Positions 1 to 5,954 of a stretch of 6,324 nucleotides of DNA are shown piece by piece. Position 1 is the first letter of the stretch. Every line of letters starts with the position of its first letter. The translations under genes and the position numbers were made by a program. Origin of the DNA: Oscillospiraceae bacterium (GTDB taxonomy: Bacteria; Bacillota_A; Clostridia; Oscillospirales; Ruminococcaceae); assembly GCA_017523995.1 (NCBI GenBank), contig JAFWUX010000105.1, positions 1-6,324 on the forward strand, written 5' to 3'. The notes beneath the pieces were generated by a model that saw nothing but the letters and a program-made list of their open reading frames with translations, searched no databases and was not told the origin of the DNA.

Positions 1-1
1 A

Positions 2-100
2 AAGAAGGTCATCTCAGCACAGGACGGAAGCCTGAAAGCCGCAAACCATAAACCGCACGGCGCGATGTTTGATATTCATTTCTACAAAACGACAATATAA
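2..100 (+). CDS. 3' end of an unidentified protein gene (partial)
   Basis: The second + strand frame is open from the window edge to a TAA at 98-100 and encodes 32 residues ending in GAMFDIHFYKTTI. The other two + frames stop earlier (TAA at 49-51; TGA at 33-35). The stop lies one base before a perfect terminator hairpin at 102-134, the usual position for a gene end. The segment has mixed polar and aromatic residues (HKPHG, FDIHFYK) and no recognisable motif, membrane segment or repeat. I do not recognise the family. The start and most of the protein are outside the window. Its transcription converges on ppdK. Confidence is moderate because only 32 codons are visible. Confidence 0.55.
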   Translation, partial: KKVISAQDGSLKAANHKPHGAMFDIHFYKTTI

Positions 101-101
101 A

Positions 102-134
102 ACAGGCAGATGTTCATTTGCAACATCTGCCTGT
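102..134. terminator. Bidirectional intrinsic terminator between convergent genes
   Basis: A 13-bp perfect stem, ACAGGCAGATGTT paired with AACATCTGCCTGT, closes a 7-nt loop (115-121). On the + strand it is followed by TCTGTTTTA. On the - strand it is followed by TTTTATATTG, since the + strand is A-rich to its left. Both directions therefore have a U-rich tail. It sits directly after the stop of the partial + strand gene and 125 nt beyond the ppdK stop, so it probably ends both transcripts. No stronger ppdK terminator is visible in 135-259; that stretch has only a weak bulged hairpin near 236-256 without a T tract. Confidence 0.85.
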
Positions 135-259
135 TCTGTTTTATAGCCCGCTGTATAGGTCTTTCATATCAGTTCGTGGAAAACTTCTATATGAGTACCG
201 ACCTGAAATCTGCGGGGGATTTATATTTAGCGATTCACGAACGGAACCGGATTCGCGCA

Positions 260-2881
260 TTAGCGCAGTGCAGCCTGTGCCGCAGCCAGTCTTGCGATCG
301 GCACACGGAACGGCGAGCAGGAAACGTAATCCAGACCGATCTGGTGGCAGAACTCAACAGATGCCGGGTCGCCGCCGTGCTCACCGCAGATACCGCAGTG
401 GAGCTTCGGATTGACCGGCTTGCCAAGCTCGATCGCCATCTTCATCAGCTTGCCGACGCCAACCTGATCCAGCTTTGCGAACGGATCGTTCTCAAAGATC
501 TTGGTGTCATAGTATGCGCCGAGGAACTTACCAGCGTCATCACGGGAGAAGCCGAAGGTCATCTGGGTGAGGTCGTTGGTGCCGAAGCAGAAGAAGTCTG
601 CTTCCTTCGCGATGGCATCAGCAGTCAGAGCAGCACGCGGAATCTCGATCATGGTACCGATCTCGTACTCCAGCTTTGCGCCTGCAGCTGCGATGACCTC
701 GTCAGCGGTCTTCTTGACAACATCCTTCACGAACTTGAGCTCCTTGACTTCGCCGACCAGCGGGATCATGATCTCCGGCTTGACGGTCCAGTCAGCATGC
801 TTCTTCTGAACGTTGATAGCAGCCTTGATGACAGCCTTGGTCTGCATTGCAGCGATCTCCGGATAGGTGACAGCCAGACGGCAGCCGCGGTGACCCATCA
901 TCGGGTTGAACTCGTGCAGGGAAGCGATGATAGCCTTGATCTGCTCAACGGTCTTGCCCTGAGCATCTGCAAGTGCCTTGATATCAGCCTCTTCGGTCGG
1001 AACGAACTCGTGAAGCGGCGGATCCAGGAAACGAATGGTAACAGGGTTGCCCTCGAGTGCCTCGTAGAGAGCCTCGAAGTCTGCCTGCTGCATCGGCTCG
1101 ATCTTTGCCAGAGCTGCTTCGCGCTGCTCAACAGTATCTGCGCAGATCATCTCGCGGAATGCTGCGATTCTGGACGGCTCGAAGAACATGTGCTCGGTAC
1201 GGCAGAGACCGATACCCTCAGCGCCAAGCTCTCTTGCCTTCTTTGCATCAGCCGGTGTATCAGCGTTGGTGCGAACCTTCAGCTTGCGATACTTATCTGC
1301 CCAGCCCATAACTCTGCCGAACTCGCCGGCGATCTGAGCGTCAACAGTCGGGATGATGCCCTGATAGATGTTACCGGTGGTGCCGTCGATCGAGATCGGA
1401 TCGCCTTCCTTGAAGGTGACACCGGCCAGCGTGAAGACCTTGTTCGCCTCGTCCATGTTGATATCGGAGCAGCCGGAAACGCAGCAGGTACCCATACCGC
1501 GCGCAACAACAGCTGCGTGGGAGGTCATGCCGCCGCGGACAGTCAGGATACCCTGAGATGCCTTCATACCGGTGATATCCTCCGGAGAGGTCTCCAGACG
1601 AACGAGAACAACCTTTTCGCCGCGAGCGTTCCAAGCCTCAGCATCATCAGCAGTGAAGACAACCTTACCGCAAGCTGCGCCGGGGGATGCGCCGAGACCC
1701 TTGCCCAGCGGGGTAGCCGCCTTGAGAGCCTTTGCATCGAACTGCGGGTGGAGAAGGGTATCGAGGTTACGCGGATCGATCATCAGGACAGCTTCCTGCT
1801 CGGTCTTCATACCCTCGTCAACGAGATCGCAAGCGATCTTGAGTGCTGCCGGAGCGGTTCTCTTACCGTTGCGGCACTGGAGCATATAGAGCTTCTTGTT
1901 CTCGACAGTGAACTCCATATCCTGCATGTCATGATAGTGCTCCTCGAGGATGTTGCAGACCTTGATGAACTCTGCGTATGCATCCGGGAACTCCTGCTCC
2001 ATCTGAGCGATCGGCATCGGGGTACGGACACCGGCAACGACGTCCTCGCCCTGTGCGTTCTTCAGGAACTCGCCCATGAGCTTCTTCTCGCCGGTTGCCG
2101 GGTCACGGGTAAATGCAACACCGGTACCGCAATCGTCGCCCATGTTGCCGAATGCCATCATCTGGACGTTAACAGCGGTACCCCAGGAATACGGGATATC
2201 GTTGTCACGGCGATAGACATTTGCACGCGGGTTGTCCCAGGAACGGAAAACAGCCTTGATTGCGCCCATGAGCTGCTCCTTCGGGTCAGACGGGAAGTCC
2301 TCACCGATCTTGGACTTGTACTCAGCCTTGAACTGCTCAGCGAGCTCCTTGAGGTCATCAGCAGTCAGCTCAACGTCCTGTGTGACGCCGCGGTCTGCCT
2401 TCATCTTGTCGATGAGCTCCTCAAAGTACTTCTTGCCGACTTCCATAACAACGTCGGAATACATCTGGATAAATCTTCTGTAGCAGTCATATGCCCAGCG
2501 CGCATTGCCGGACTTTGCTGCCATGGTCTCGACAACGGTCTCATTCAGACCGAGGTTGAGGATGGTATCCATCATACCCGGCATAGAAGCGCGGGCACCG
2601 GAACGAACAGAAACGAGAAGCGGGTTCTCCTTATCACCGAACTTCTTGCCGGTGATGCCTTCCATCTTGACAATGTACTCTTCGATCTCAGCCATGATCT
2701 CAGGATTGATCTGACGGCCGTCCTCGTAGTACTGTGTGCAGGCCTCGGTAGAAATGGTAAAGCCCTGCGGAACCGGAAGACCGATGTTGGTCATCTCAGC
2801 CAGGTTTGCACCCTTACCGCCGAGGAGTTCACGCATGTTTGCGTTACCCTCTGTAAAGAGGTAACAATATTTTTTGCCCAT
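260..2881 (-). CDS. ppdK: Pyruvate, phosphate dikinase (PPDK)
   Basis: The 873-aa cytoplasmic enzyme interconverts PEP + AMP + PPi and pyruvate + ATP + Pi, a PPi-linked step at the PEP-pyruvate node in anaerobic clostridia. The length matches the well-studied Clostridium symbiosum enzyme. The N-terminal ATP-grasp domain (about 1-340) shows GGKGANLAEMT and SVRSGARASMPGMMDT. The phosphohistidine swivel domain carries GGMTSHAAVVARGMG with catalytic His455. The C-terminal PEP/pyruvate barrel (about 520-873) carries CRTEHMFF (Arg561), IRFLDPP (Arg617), FGTNDLTQ (Asn769/Asp770) and HCGICGEHGGDP (Cys832). His455, Arg561 and Arg617 have the same numbers as in C. symbiosum. The ATG at 2881 is chosen because GGAGG lies 8 nt upstream; the ATG at 2896 overlaps that site. 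The gene is monocistronic and divergent from rnhA. Its reading frame has no TTA, CTA or TCA codons, which suggests strong expression. No key residue is missing. Confidence 0.98.
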   Translation of the reverse strand: MGKKYCYLFTEGNANMRELLGGKGANLAEMTNIGLPVPQGFTISTEACTQYYEDGRQINPEIMAEIEEYIVKMEGITGKKFGDKENPLLVSVRSGARASMPGMMDTILNLGLNETVVETMAAKSGNARWAYDCYRRFIQMYSDVVMEVGKKYFEELIDKMKADRGVTQDVELTADDLKELAEQFKAEYKSKIGEDFPSDPKEQLMGAIKAVFRSWDNPRANVYRRDNDIPYSWGTAVNVQMMAFGNMGDDCGTGVAFTRDPATGEKKLMGEFLKNAQGEDVVAGVRTPMPIAQMEQEFPDAYAEFIKVCNILEEHYHDMQDMEFTVENKKLYMLQCRNGKRTAPAALKIACDLVDEGMKTEQEAVLMIDPRNLDTLLHPQFDAKALKAATPLGKGLGASPGAACGKVVFTADDAEAWNARGEKVVLVRLETSPEDITGMKASQGILTVRGGMTSHAAVVARGMGTCCVSGCSDINMDEANKVFTLAGVTFKEGDPISIDGTTGNIYQGIIPTVDAQIAGEFGRVMGWADKYRKLKVRTNADTPADAKKARELGAEGIGLCRTEHMFFEPSRIAAFREMICADTVEQREAALAKIEPMQQADFEALYEALEGNPVTIRFLDPPLHEFVPTEEADIKALADAQGKTVEQIKAIIASLHEFNPMMGHRGCRLAVTYPEIAAMQTKAVIKAAINVQKKHADWTVKPEIMIPLVGEVKELKFVKDVVKKTADEVIAAAGAKLEYEIGTMIEIPRAALTADAIAKEADFFCFGTNDLTQMTFGFSRDDAGKFLGAYYDTKIFENDPFAKLDQVGVGKLMKMAIELGKPVNPKLHCGICGEHGGDPASVEFCHQIGLDYVSCSPFRVPIARLAAAQAALR

Positions 2882-2907
2882 TGGAAAAACCTCCATTCTT
2901 TGTTACC
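2843..2907 (-). other. Possible alternative RNA hairpins around the ppdK start
   Basis: In the transcript the sequence TGTTACC (2866-2860, codons 6-8) can pair in two ways. Downstream, GTTACCTC pairs with GAGGGTAAC (2851-2843) around a short loop with one bulged base. Upstream, TGTTACC pairs with GGTAACA in the leader (2907-2901), enclosing the ribosome binding site and start codon in a 34-nt loop. The two folds are mutually exclusive. The pairing is seen in the sequence; a regulatory role is speculative and the upstream stem is only 7 bp. Confidence 0.3.
2890..2894 (-). promoter_or_regulatory. Shine-Dalgarno site that decides the ppdK start
   Basis: GGAGG in the transcript ends 8 nt before the ATG at 2879-2881. 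An in-frame ATG at 2894-2896 overlaps the first base of this site, so it cannot use it. The protein therefore starts MGKKYCYLF, which also gives residue numbers that agree with characterised PPDKs. Confidence 0.85.
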
Positions 2908-2961
2908 GGCTTGCGGGAACCCTCTGCGGGCGCAGATAGCCCCTATACCGGAGATATGACT

Positions 2962-2991
2962 ATTATAACATAATATCCCATAAAATGTCCA
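2962..2991 (-). promoter_or_regulatory. ppdK promoter, sigma-A type
   Basis: On the - strand, TGGACA (2991-2986, five of six matches to the -35 consensus) and a perfect TATAAT (2967-2962) are separated by 18 bp. The -10 is preceded by TGT, forming an extended -10. The predicted start near 2955 gives a leader of about 75 nt. The leader contains a small hairpin, TCTGCG-GG-CGCAGA (2923-2936). Upstream of the -35, several A-tracts (3000-3037 read on the - strand) resemble an UP element or bent DNA. Confidence 0.85.
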
Positions 2992-3058
2992 GTCCCTTTT
3001 AGAAGTTTTTTTGGTTTTCGGTGATTTTTGGCATTTTCAACAAATCTCCGGAACAAGC

Positions 3059-3087
3059 TTGCATTTTCCGGTAAAATCGGGGATAAT
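3059..3087 (+). promoter_or_regulatory. Probable rnhA promoter
   Basis: TTGCAT (3059-3064, three of six consensus matches) and GATAAT (3082-3087, five of six) are separated by 17 bp. The predicted start is near 3094, about 55 nt before the chosen rnhA start. It is divergent from the ppdK promoter, with the two -35 elements about 67 bp apart. The -35 is weak, which suits low expression. Confidence 0.55.
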
Positions 3088-3148
3088 AGAAAGTGCTGCG
3101 CGGGATTTCCGTGCGGCGGAAGAAGTGCGAGAGGAGCAATCAGGACAG

Positions 3149-3619
3149 ATGATGATTGAAAACGGTCTGCCGCAGGTGCAGATGTTCTCAGACGGCGCGT
3201 GCAGCGGCAATCCGGGGCCGGGCGGCTGGGGAACGATCCTGCGGTTTACGGACGGCAGCGGCAAAGTACATGAAAAGGAGCTTTCGGGCGGCGAGGCGCA
3301 TACAACGAACAACCGCATGGAGCTCATGGGCGTGATCTCAGGGCTTGAGGCGCTCAAAGGTTCCTGCGCCGTCACGCTGACAACCGACAGCCGCTATGTT
3401 GTGGACAGCGTGACAAAGGGCTGGGTCTACGGCTGGAAGAAGAAGGGCTGGATCAAGTCGGATAAGAAACCGGCGCTGAATGTCGATCTCTGGGAACGGC
3501 TGCTGCCGCTGCTGCAGAAGCATAAGGTGACGTTCTGCTGGGTCAAGGGACATGCCGGTCACCCCGAGAACGAGCGCTGCGATGCCCTTGCCGTCGCCGA
3601 GCGCACGAAGTTTGTTTAG
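3149..3619 (+). CDS. rnhA: Ribonuclease HI
   Basis: The 156-aa cytoplasmic endonuclease cleaves the RNA strand of RNA-DNA hybrids, which removes R-loops and primer remnants. The type I signature is complete. Counting from the first ATG, the four carboxylates are Asp15 ([16 protein letters not shown]), Glu58 (TTNNRMEL), Asp80 (TTDSRYV) and Asp145 (NERCDALA). The loop histidine lies in [12 protein letters not shown]. The length is one residue more than the 155-aa E. coli enzyme. [20 protein letters not shown] forms the basic substrate-binding handle. The frame is open back to a TTG at 3011, but the candidate promoter at 3059-3087 lies inside that extension and the family fold begins just before residue 10. 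The start is therefore ATG 3149 or ATG 3152. AGGAG (3132-3136) is 12 nt upstream of the first ATG, and AGGA (3142-3145) is 6 nt upstream of the second. The gene appears monocistronic. Confidence 0.95.
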   Translation: MMIENGLPQVQMFSDGACSGNPGPGGWGTILRFTDGSGKVHEKELSGGEAHTTNNRMELMGVISGLEALKGSCAVTLTTDSRYVVDSVTKGWVYGWKKKGWIKSDKKPALNVDLWERLLPLLQKHKVTFCWVKGHAGHPENERCDALAVAERTKFV

Positions 3620-3623
3620 TGGT

Positions 3624-3709
3624 ATCGCTCCGCGATGATCTGTAATTGGGCTTACAGTATTGCTGCGCAAACTGTGCCCAAACCCGCCAAAGGGATACTA
3701 TCCCTTTGG
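3624..3709. repeat. Row of three hairpins after rnhA
   Basis: Three stem-loops follow the rnhA stop. ATCGC-TCC-GCGAT spans 3624-3636. A longer stem spans 3646-3681: TTGGGC, ACAGT and TTGC pair with GCAA, ACTGT and GCCCAA, giving 15 bp with a TT and an A bulge around a TGC loop. A perfect 11-bp palindrome, CCAAAGGGATA/TATCCCTTTGG around a single C, spans 3687-3709. None is followed by a strong T run; CATTTTG follows 6 nt after the last. The region may be the rnhA 3' UTR, a dispersed intergenic repeat or a small structured RNA. I see no open frame with a ribosome binding site. Confidence 0.6.
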
Positions 3710-3738
3710 AATCCCATTTTGTATAAGTGCAATGGAAT

Positions 3739-3780
3739 AGCCGCCAAATCAACGCATTCACGCGCATTTGGCGGCTTGTT
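3739..3780 (+). terminator. Likely intrinsic terminator of rnhA
   Basis: AGCCGCCAAAT (3739-3749) and ATTTGGCGGCT (3766-3776) form an 11-bp perfect stem around a 16-nt loop. The loop can add a CGC/GCG pairing. On the + strand the stem is followed by TGTTTCTG, a moderate U-rich tail. In the opposite direction the tail is TATTCCATTG, which is weaker. It lies 120 nt after the rnhA stop, so the transcript would carry the upstream hairpins. Confidence 0.6.
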
Positions 3781-3789
3781 TCTGTCAGA

Positions 3790-3931
3790 AGAAGTTAGGA
3801 GATAGGAGTGAGAAGTGAGAAGATGCGGTGTCGCTTCGCGACGATTTATAAACTGACATAATCCGGTTTCAAAATCATGCGCGCAGCGCACACCTTAACT
3901 CCTCACTCCTAATTCCTCACTCCTAACTTCT
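3790..3931. repeat. 142-bp MITE-like imperfect palindrome
   Basis: The element begins AGAAGTTAGGAG (3790-3801) and ends with its exact reverse complement CTCCTAACTTCT (3920-3931). The arms contain iterated GGAGTGAG/GGAGTTA-type words. Further in, each arm has a small hairpin: GTCGC-TTC-GCGAC (3830-3842) on the left and TGCGC-GCA-GCGCA (3878-3890) on the right. Comparing the left arm with the reverse complement of the right, GTGT-CGC-GCG and GATTT-AAAC words line up in the same order. The whole element is therefore an imperfect inverted repeat centred near 3860. It encodes nothing recognisable, and no target-site duplication is evident. A non-autonomous mobile or dispersed intergenic repeat is the best reading; copy number cannot be judged here. 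Confidence 0.65.
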
Positions 3932-4183
3932 CTATCCCCACCTGCCGGCGGGGCAGTGCTGGGAACGGCGTGCGGCGCGGAGCTCGATGAAGCAGCCGCA
4001 CATCCCGCAGAGACCGTTGATCAGCGAATCGCAGCCAAGACAGACCCCGAGCCGCGCCTGATACGCTGCCGCATCGGTGCGCTGCTCTGCCGGGAGCTGG
4101 TCGATCCGGCGCTGAACCGTCTGCCGGAGCCCCTCTGCGTCCATATCCGCGAGCAGACACCGTCTGCATACAGTGCCCGTCAT
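3932..4183 (-). CDS. Small cysteine-rich protein, DUF6171 type
   Basis: An 83-aa protein with eight cysteines. CxxC pairs are at Cys6/Cys9 (VCRRCLL) and Cys48/Cys51 ([13 protein letters not shown]), followed by Cys59, Cys62 and Cys64 ([13 protein letters not shown]) and Cys77. The layout, especially CxxCDxLINGxCxxCGCFxELRAA followed by a late Cys-Pro, resembles the DUF6171 family of uncharacterised clostridial proteins. The name comes from memory of the family pattern. The cysteines suggest two zinc or Fe-S sites, which is inference. Residues 15-45 look helical and charged. There is no signal peptide or membrane segment. The ATG at 4181-4183 overlaps the abfA TGA as ATGA, so translation is probably coupled; a GTG at 4210 would lie inside abfA and is less likely. 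The stop (3934-3932) directly abuts the palindromic element at 3790-3931. Confidence 0.8.
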   Translation of the reverse strand: MTGTVCRRCLLADMDAEGLRQTVQRRIDQLPAEQRTDAAAYQARLGVCLGCDSLINGLCGMCGCFIELRAARRSQHCPAGRWG

Positions 4184-5649
4184 TGCAGCGTGACCGCCGC
4201 CACGGAACACGGCGGCAGCGTCATATGCAGCTTGCCGTCCTGCAGCGAGACTGTCAAAGGCTGAACCTTGACACGCTCAGGCGCATCAAAATCATTGTAC
4301 GCGCGGACATCCCCCGTCACGATCTGCGCAGCTGCCGCATAAACGGGCAGATTGCAGATTTCGCAGGTGATCTCGGCTTCATCGGTCAGGGAGCAGTTTG
4401 CGGCAGTCAGCGTCAGCACGCCCGCTTTGACCGACGCCGAGCAGGTGATCATCGGGATATGTCTGCCCTCGATGACATTTTCGTTCTCAGTAAAGCAATA
4501 GACCGCCTCGCCGCCCTGATGTCCCTTGAACAGGTCAAAGACATGGTAGGTCGGGGTCTTGACGAGCTTTTCGCCCTCGGTCAGCAGGAGCGCCTGCAGG
4601 ACGTTCACCGCCTGCGCAAGATTCGCCATTTTTACGCGGCGGCTGAACCGGTTGAACAGGTTGAGATTGACCGCAGCCGTCAGTGCATCGCGCATGGTGT
4701 TCTGCTGATAGAGGTATCCGGGATGCGTACCGGGCTCGACATCATACCATGTGCCCCACTCATCGACAACGAGTGCGATTTTGTTCCCGGGGTCATAGCG
4801 CTCCATGATCGCGGTGTGCATCCGCAGCAGATGCTCCATTTCGTTCGCGCAGTCCATCACCGAATAGTACGCATCATCGTCGAAATCCGTAGCAGAACCC
4901 TTGTTGTTCCAATCGGGGACAGAGTAAAAATGCAGCGCGATTGCGTCCGTGTGGGCGGAGGAGAGGTTCTGCATCATGACCTCGGTCCAGTGATAATCGG
5001 CGCCGCTCGGACCGCACGCGACACGGTAAAGTGTGCTGCCGCCGAAGTTCTTGCAGAAGCTCTGGTAGCGCCGGTAGACGTCCGCATAGTATTCGGCGCG
5101 CATGTTGCCGCCGCATCCCCAGTTCTCATTGCCGACTGCAAGATACTTCAATTTCCACGGTTCATCCCGGCCGTTTCTGCGGCGCAGCTCGCTCATCGGG
5201 GAGTGACCGTCAAAGGTCATGTATTCGATCCACTCCGCGAGCTCCTGCACGGTGCCGCTGCCGACATTGCCCGTGATATAGGGCTCGCAGCTGACCAGTT
5301 CGCAGAGATCCATGAACTCGTGCGTGCCGAAGGAGTTATCCTCGACGCCGCCGCCCCATGTGGTGTTGATCATTTTGCGGCGCTGCGATTTCTCGCCGAT
5401 GCCGTCCTTCCAGTGATATTCGTCGGCGAAGCAGCCGCCCGGCCAGCGCAGAACCGGCATGCGGATTTGGCGGAACGCTTCGATGACGTCTTTGCGGATG
5501 CCGCGGATATTCGGGATATTTGAGTCCTCGCCGACATAGATGCCCTGATAGATGCATCTGCCGAGGTGCTCGGCGAAGTGCCCGTAGACTTCGGGCTCGA
5601 TCACGGCGATGCGGTCTGCTGCGTTGATTACCATGCGAAATGTTTTCAT
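4180..5649 (-). CDS. abfA: Alpha-L-arabinofuranosidase, glycoside hydrolase family 51
   Basis: The 489-aa retaining hydrolase removes terminal alpha-L-arabinofuranosyl groups from arabinoxylan- or arabinan-derived oligosaccharides. The catalytic (beta/alpha)8 barrel includes [13 protein letters not shown] (from Arg68), GNENWG with the acid/base Glu175, ALHFYS (His240, Tyr242) and VVDEWGTWY with the nucleophile Glu297. Family knowledge: Glu175 and Glu294 play these roles in Geobacillus AbfA. The C-terminal part, from about residue 365, is the beta-sandwich domain typical of GH51. No signal peptide is present, so the enzyme is probably cytoplasmic and acts on imported oligosaccharides. The start is ATG 5649: AAAAGGGG (5667-5660) lies 10 nt upstream, and residues from [25 protein letters not shown] match the family N-terminus. 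The frame continues to 5820, but that part runs through the promoter. Downstream it overlaps the DUF6171-type gene by four bases. No sugar transporter or regulator is visible in the window. Confidence 0.95.
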   Translation of the reverse strand: MKTFRMVINAADRIAVIEPEVYGHFAEHLGRCIYQGIYVGEDSNIPNIRGIRKDVIEAFRQIRMPVLRWPGGCFADEYHWKDGIGEKSQRRKMINTTWGGGVEDNSFGTHEFMDLCELVSCEPYITGNVGSGTVQELAEWIEYMTFDGHSPMSELRRRNGRDEPWKLKYLAVGNENWGCGGNMRAEYYADVYRRYQSFCKNFGGSTLYRVACGPSGADYHWTEVMMQNLSSAHTDAIALHFYSVPDWNNKGSATDFDDDAYYSVMDCANEMEHLLRMHTAIMERYDPGNKIALVVDEWGTWYDVEPGTHPGYLYQQNTMRDALTAAVNLNLFNRFSRRVKMANLAQAVNVLQALLLTEGEKLVKTPTYHVFDLFKGHQGGEAVYCFTENENVIEGRHIPMITCSASVKAGVLTLTAANCSLTDEAEITCEICNLPVYAAAAQIVTGDVRAYNDFDAPERVKVQPLTVSLQDGKLHMTLPPCSVAAVTLQ

Positions 5650-5659
5650 TTTTACGTAA

Positions 5660-5692
5660 CCCCTTTTGTGTGGATGTGGTGCCGCTTGCGGC
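5660..5692 (-). promoter_or_regulatory. abfA ribosome binding site with leader hairpin
   Basis: AAAAGGGG in the transcript (5667-5660) is the Shine-Dalgarno site, 10 nt before the ATG at 5649. About 13 nt upstream of it, GCCGC-AA-GCGGC (5692-5681) forms a short, stable hairpin. The hairpin does not cover the site itself, so it may only protect or space the leader. Confidence 0.55.
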
Positions 5693-5703
5693 GGTGATTT
5701 ATA

Positions 5704-5724
5704 ATGATATTGACAGTTTATCAT
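5704..5724. promoter_or_regulatory. Candidate operator over the abfA -10 region
   Basis: ATGATA (5704-5709) and TATCAT (5719-5724) are perfect 6-bp inverted arms around 9 bp. They cover the -10 and the start of transcription, where a repressor would block. The sequence TTGACAgTTTATC (5710-5722) inside it recurs as TTGACAatgaTTTATC (5737-5752) over the -35. The regulator is not in the window, and the operator reading is inference. Confidence 0.35.
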
Positions 5725-5743
5725 ATTTTGCCGCGATTGACAA
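5715..5743 (-). promoter_or_regulatory. Probable promoter of the abfA operon
   Basis: On the - strand, TTGTCA (5743-5738, five of six matches) and TAAACT (5720-5715, four of six) are separated by 17 bp. TGA before the -10 makes an extended -10. The predicted start near 5708 gives a leader of about 59 nt. The weak -10 fits a regulated promoter. Confidence 0.6.
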
Positions 5744-5773
5744 TGATTTATCGGAGCAATTATATAACATATC

Positions 5774-5790
5774 ATCCACCTGCGGTGGAT
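5774..5790. repeat. 17-bp palindrome upstream of the abfA promoter
   Basis: ATCCACC-TGC-GGTGGAT is a perfect 7-bp inverted repeat with a 3-nt centre, ending about 30 bp upstream of the -35. It could be an activator or repressor site. It could equally be a small hairpin remnant. No T tract follows on either strand, so it is not a good terminator. Confidence 0.4.
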
Positions 5791-5849
5791 TTGGCGCTTT
5801 TCGGTCGGCAGTGCTGACATCCATTTTGCTAAAGCTGATTTTAGGTTGA

Positions 5850-5954
5850 TTGTTCTTATCCTGTGTCCGAATGTTTATTTCCGCTGGGCGCAGATCGTGT
5901 GGCTGTGGTTTATTGTCCTTATCCTTTGTCCGAAGGTTTGATTCCGCTGGGCGC
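5850..5954 (+). repeat. Two copies of a 42-bp direct repeat
   Basis: The copy at 5850-5891 and the copy at 5913-5954 match at 37 of 42 positions, with a 63-bp period. Both run from TTGT-CTTATCCT through TGTCCGAA to TTCCGCTGGGCGC. The second copy ends inside the outer arm of the large palindrome that starts at 5947, so part of the repeat appears to belong to that element's edge. No gene or promoter is associated with it. Confidence 0.75.

Noticed and set aside
2882..2896. ppdK start five codons earlier (MEVFP)
   Set aside because: That ATG overlaps the GGAGG site that serves the ATG at 2881, and starting at 2881 matches the numbering of characterised PPDKs.
110..2959. A 949-codon open frame on the + strand opposite ppdK
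   Set aside because: It lies in exact codon register antisense to a textbook PPDK, has no family motifs, begins inside the terminator hairpin, and exists because ppdK lacks TTA, CTA and TCA codons.
3011..3148. N-terminal extension of rnhA from a TTG at 3011
   Set aside because: The added residues have no RNase H similarity, the candidate promoter at 3059-3087 lies inside them, and no ribosome binding site fits the TTG.
4184..4210. GTG start for the small cysteine-rich protein
   Set aside because: It would overlap abfA by about 30 bases. The ATG forming an ATGA overlap is the common coupled arrangement and gives the usual family N-terminus just before the first CxxC.
4183..5523. A 446-codon open frame on the + strand opposite abfA
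   Set aside because: It is also in register with the abfA codons. It ends where abfA uses a TCA serine codon, has no ribosome binding site, and its translation is arginine/valine/aspartate-rich without motifs.
5737..5766. Possible + strand promoter, TTGACA then TATATA with 18 bp spacing
   Set aside because: No credible + strand gene follows before the window ends. The TTGACA is better explained as part of the repeated word in the abfA control region.
5650..5820. N-terminal extension of abfA to 5820
   Set aside because: The extension runs through the promoter and candidate operators, has a composition unlike GH51 proteins, and the ATG at 5649 has a good ribosome binding site.
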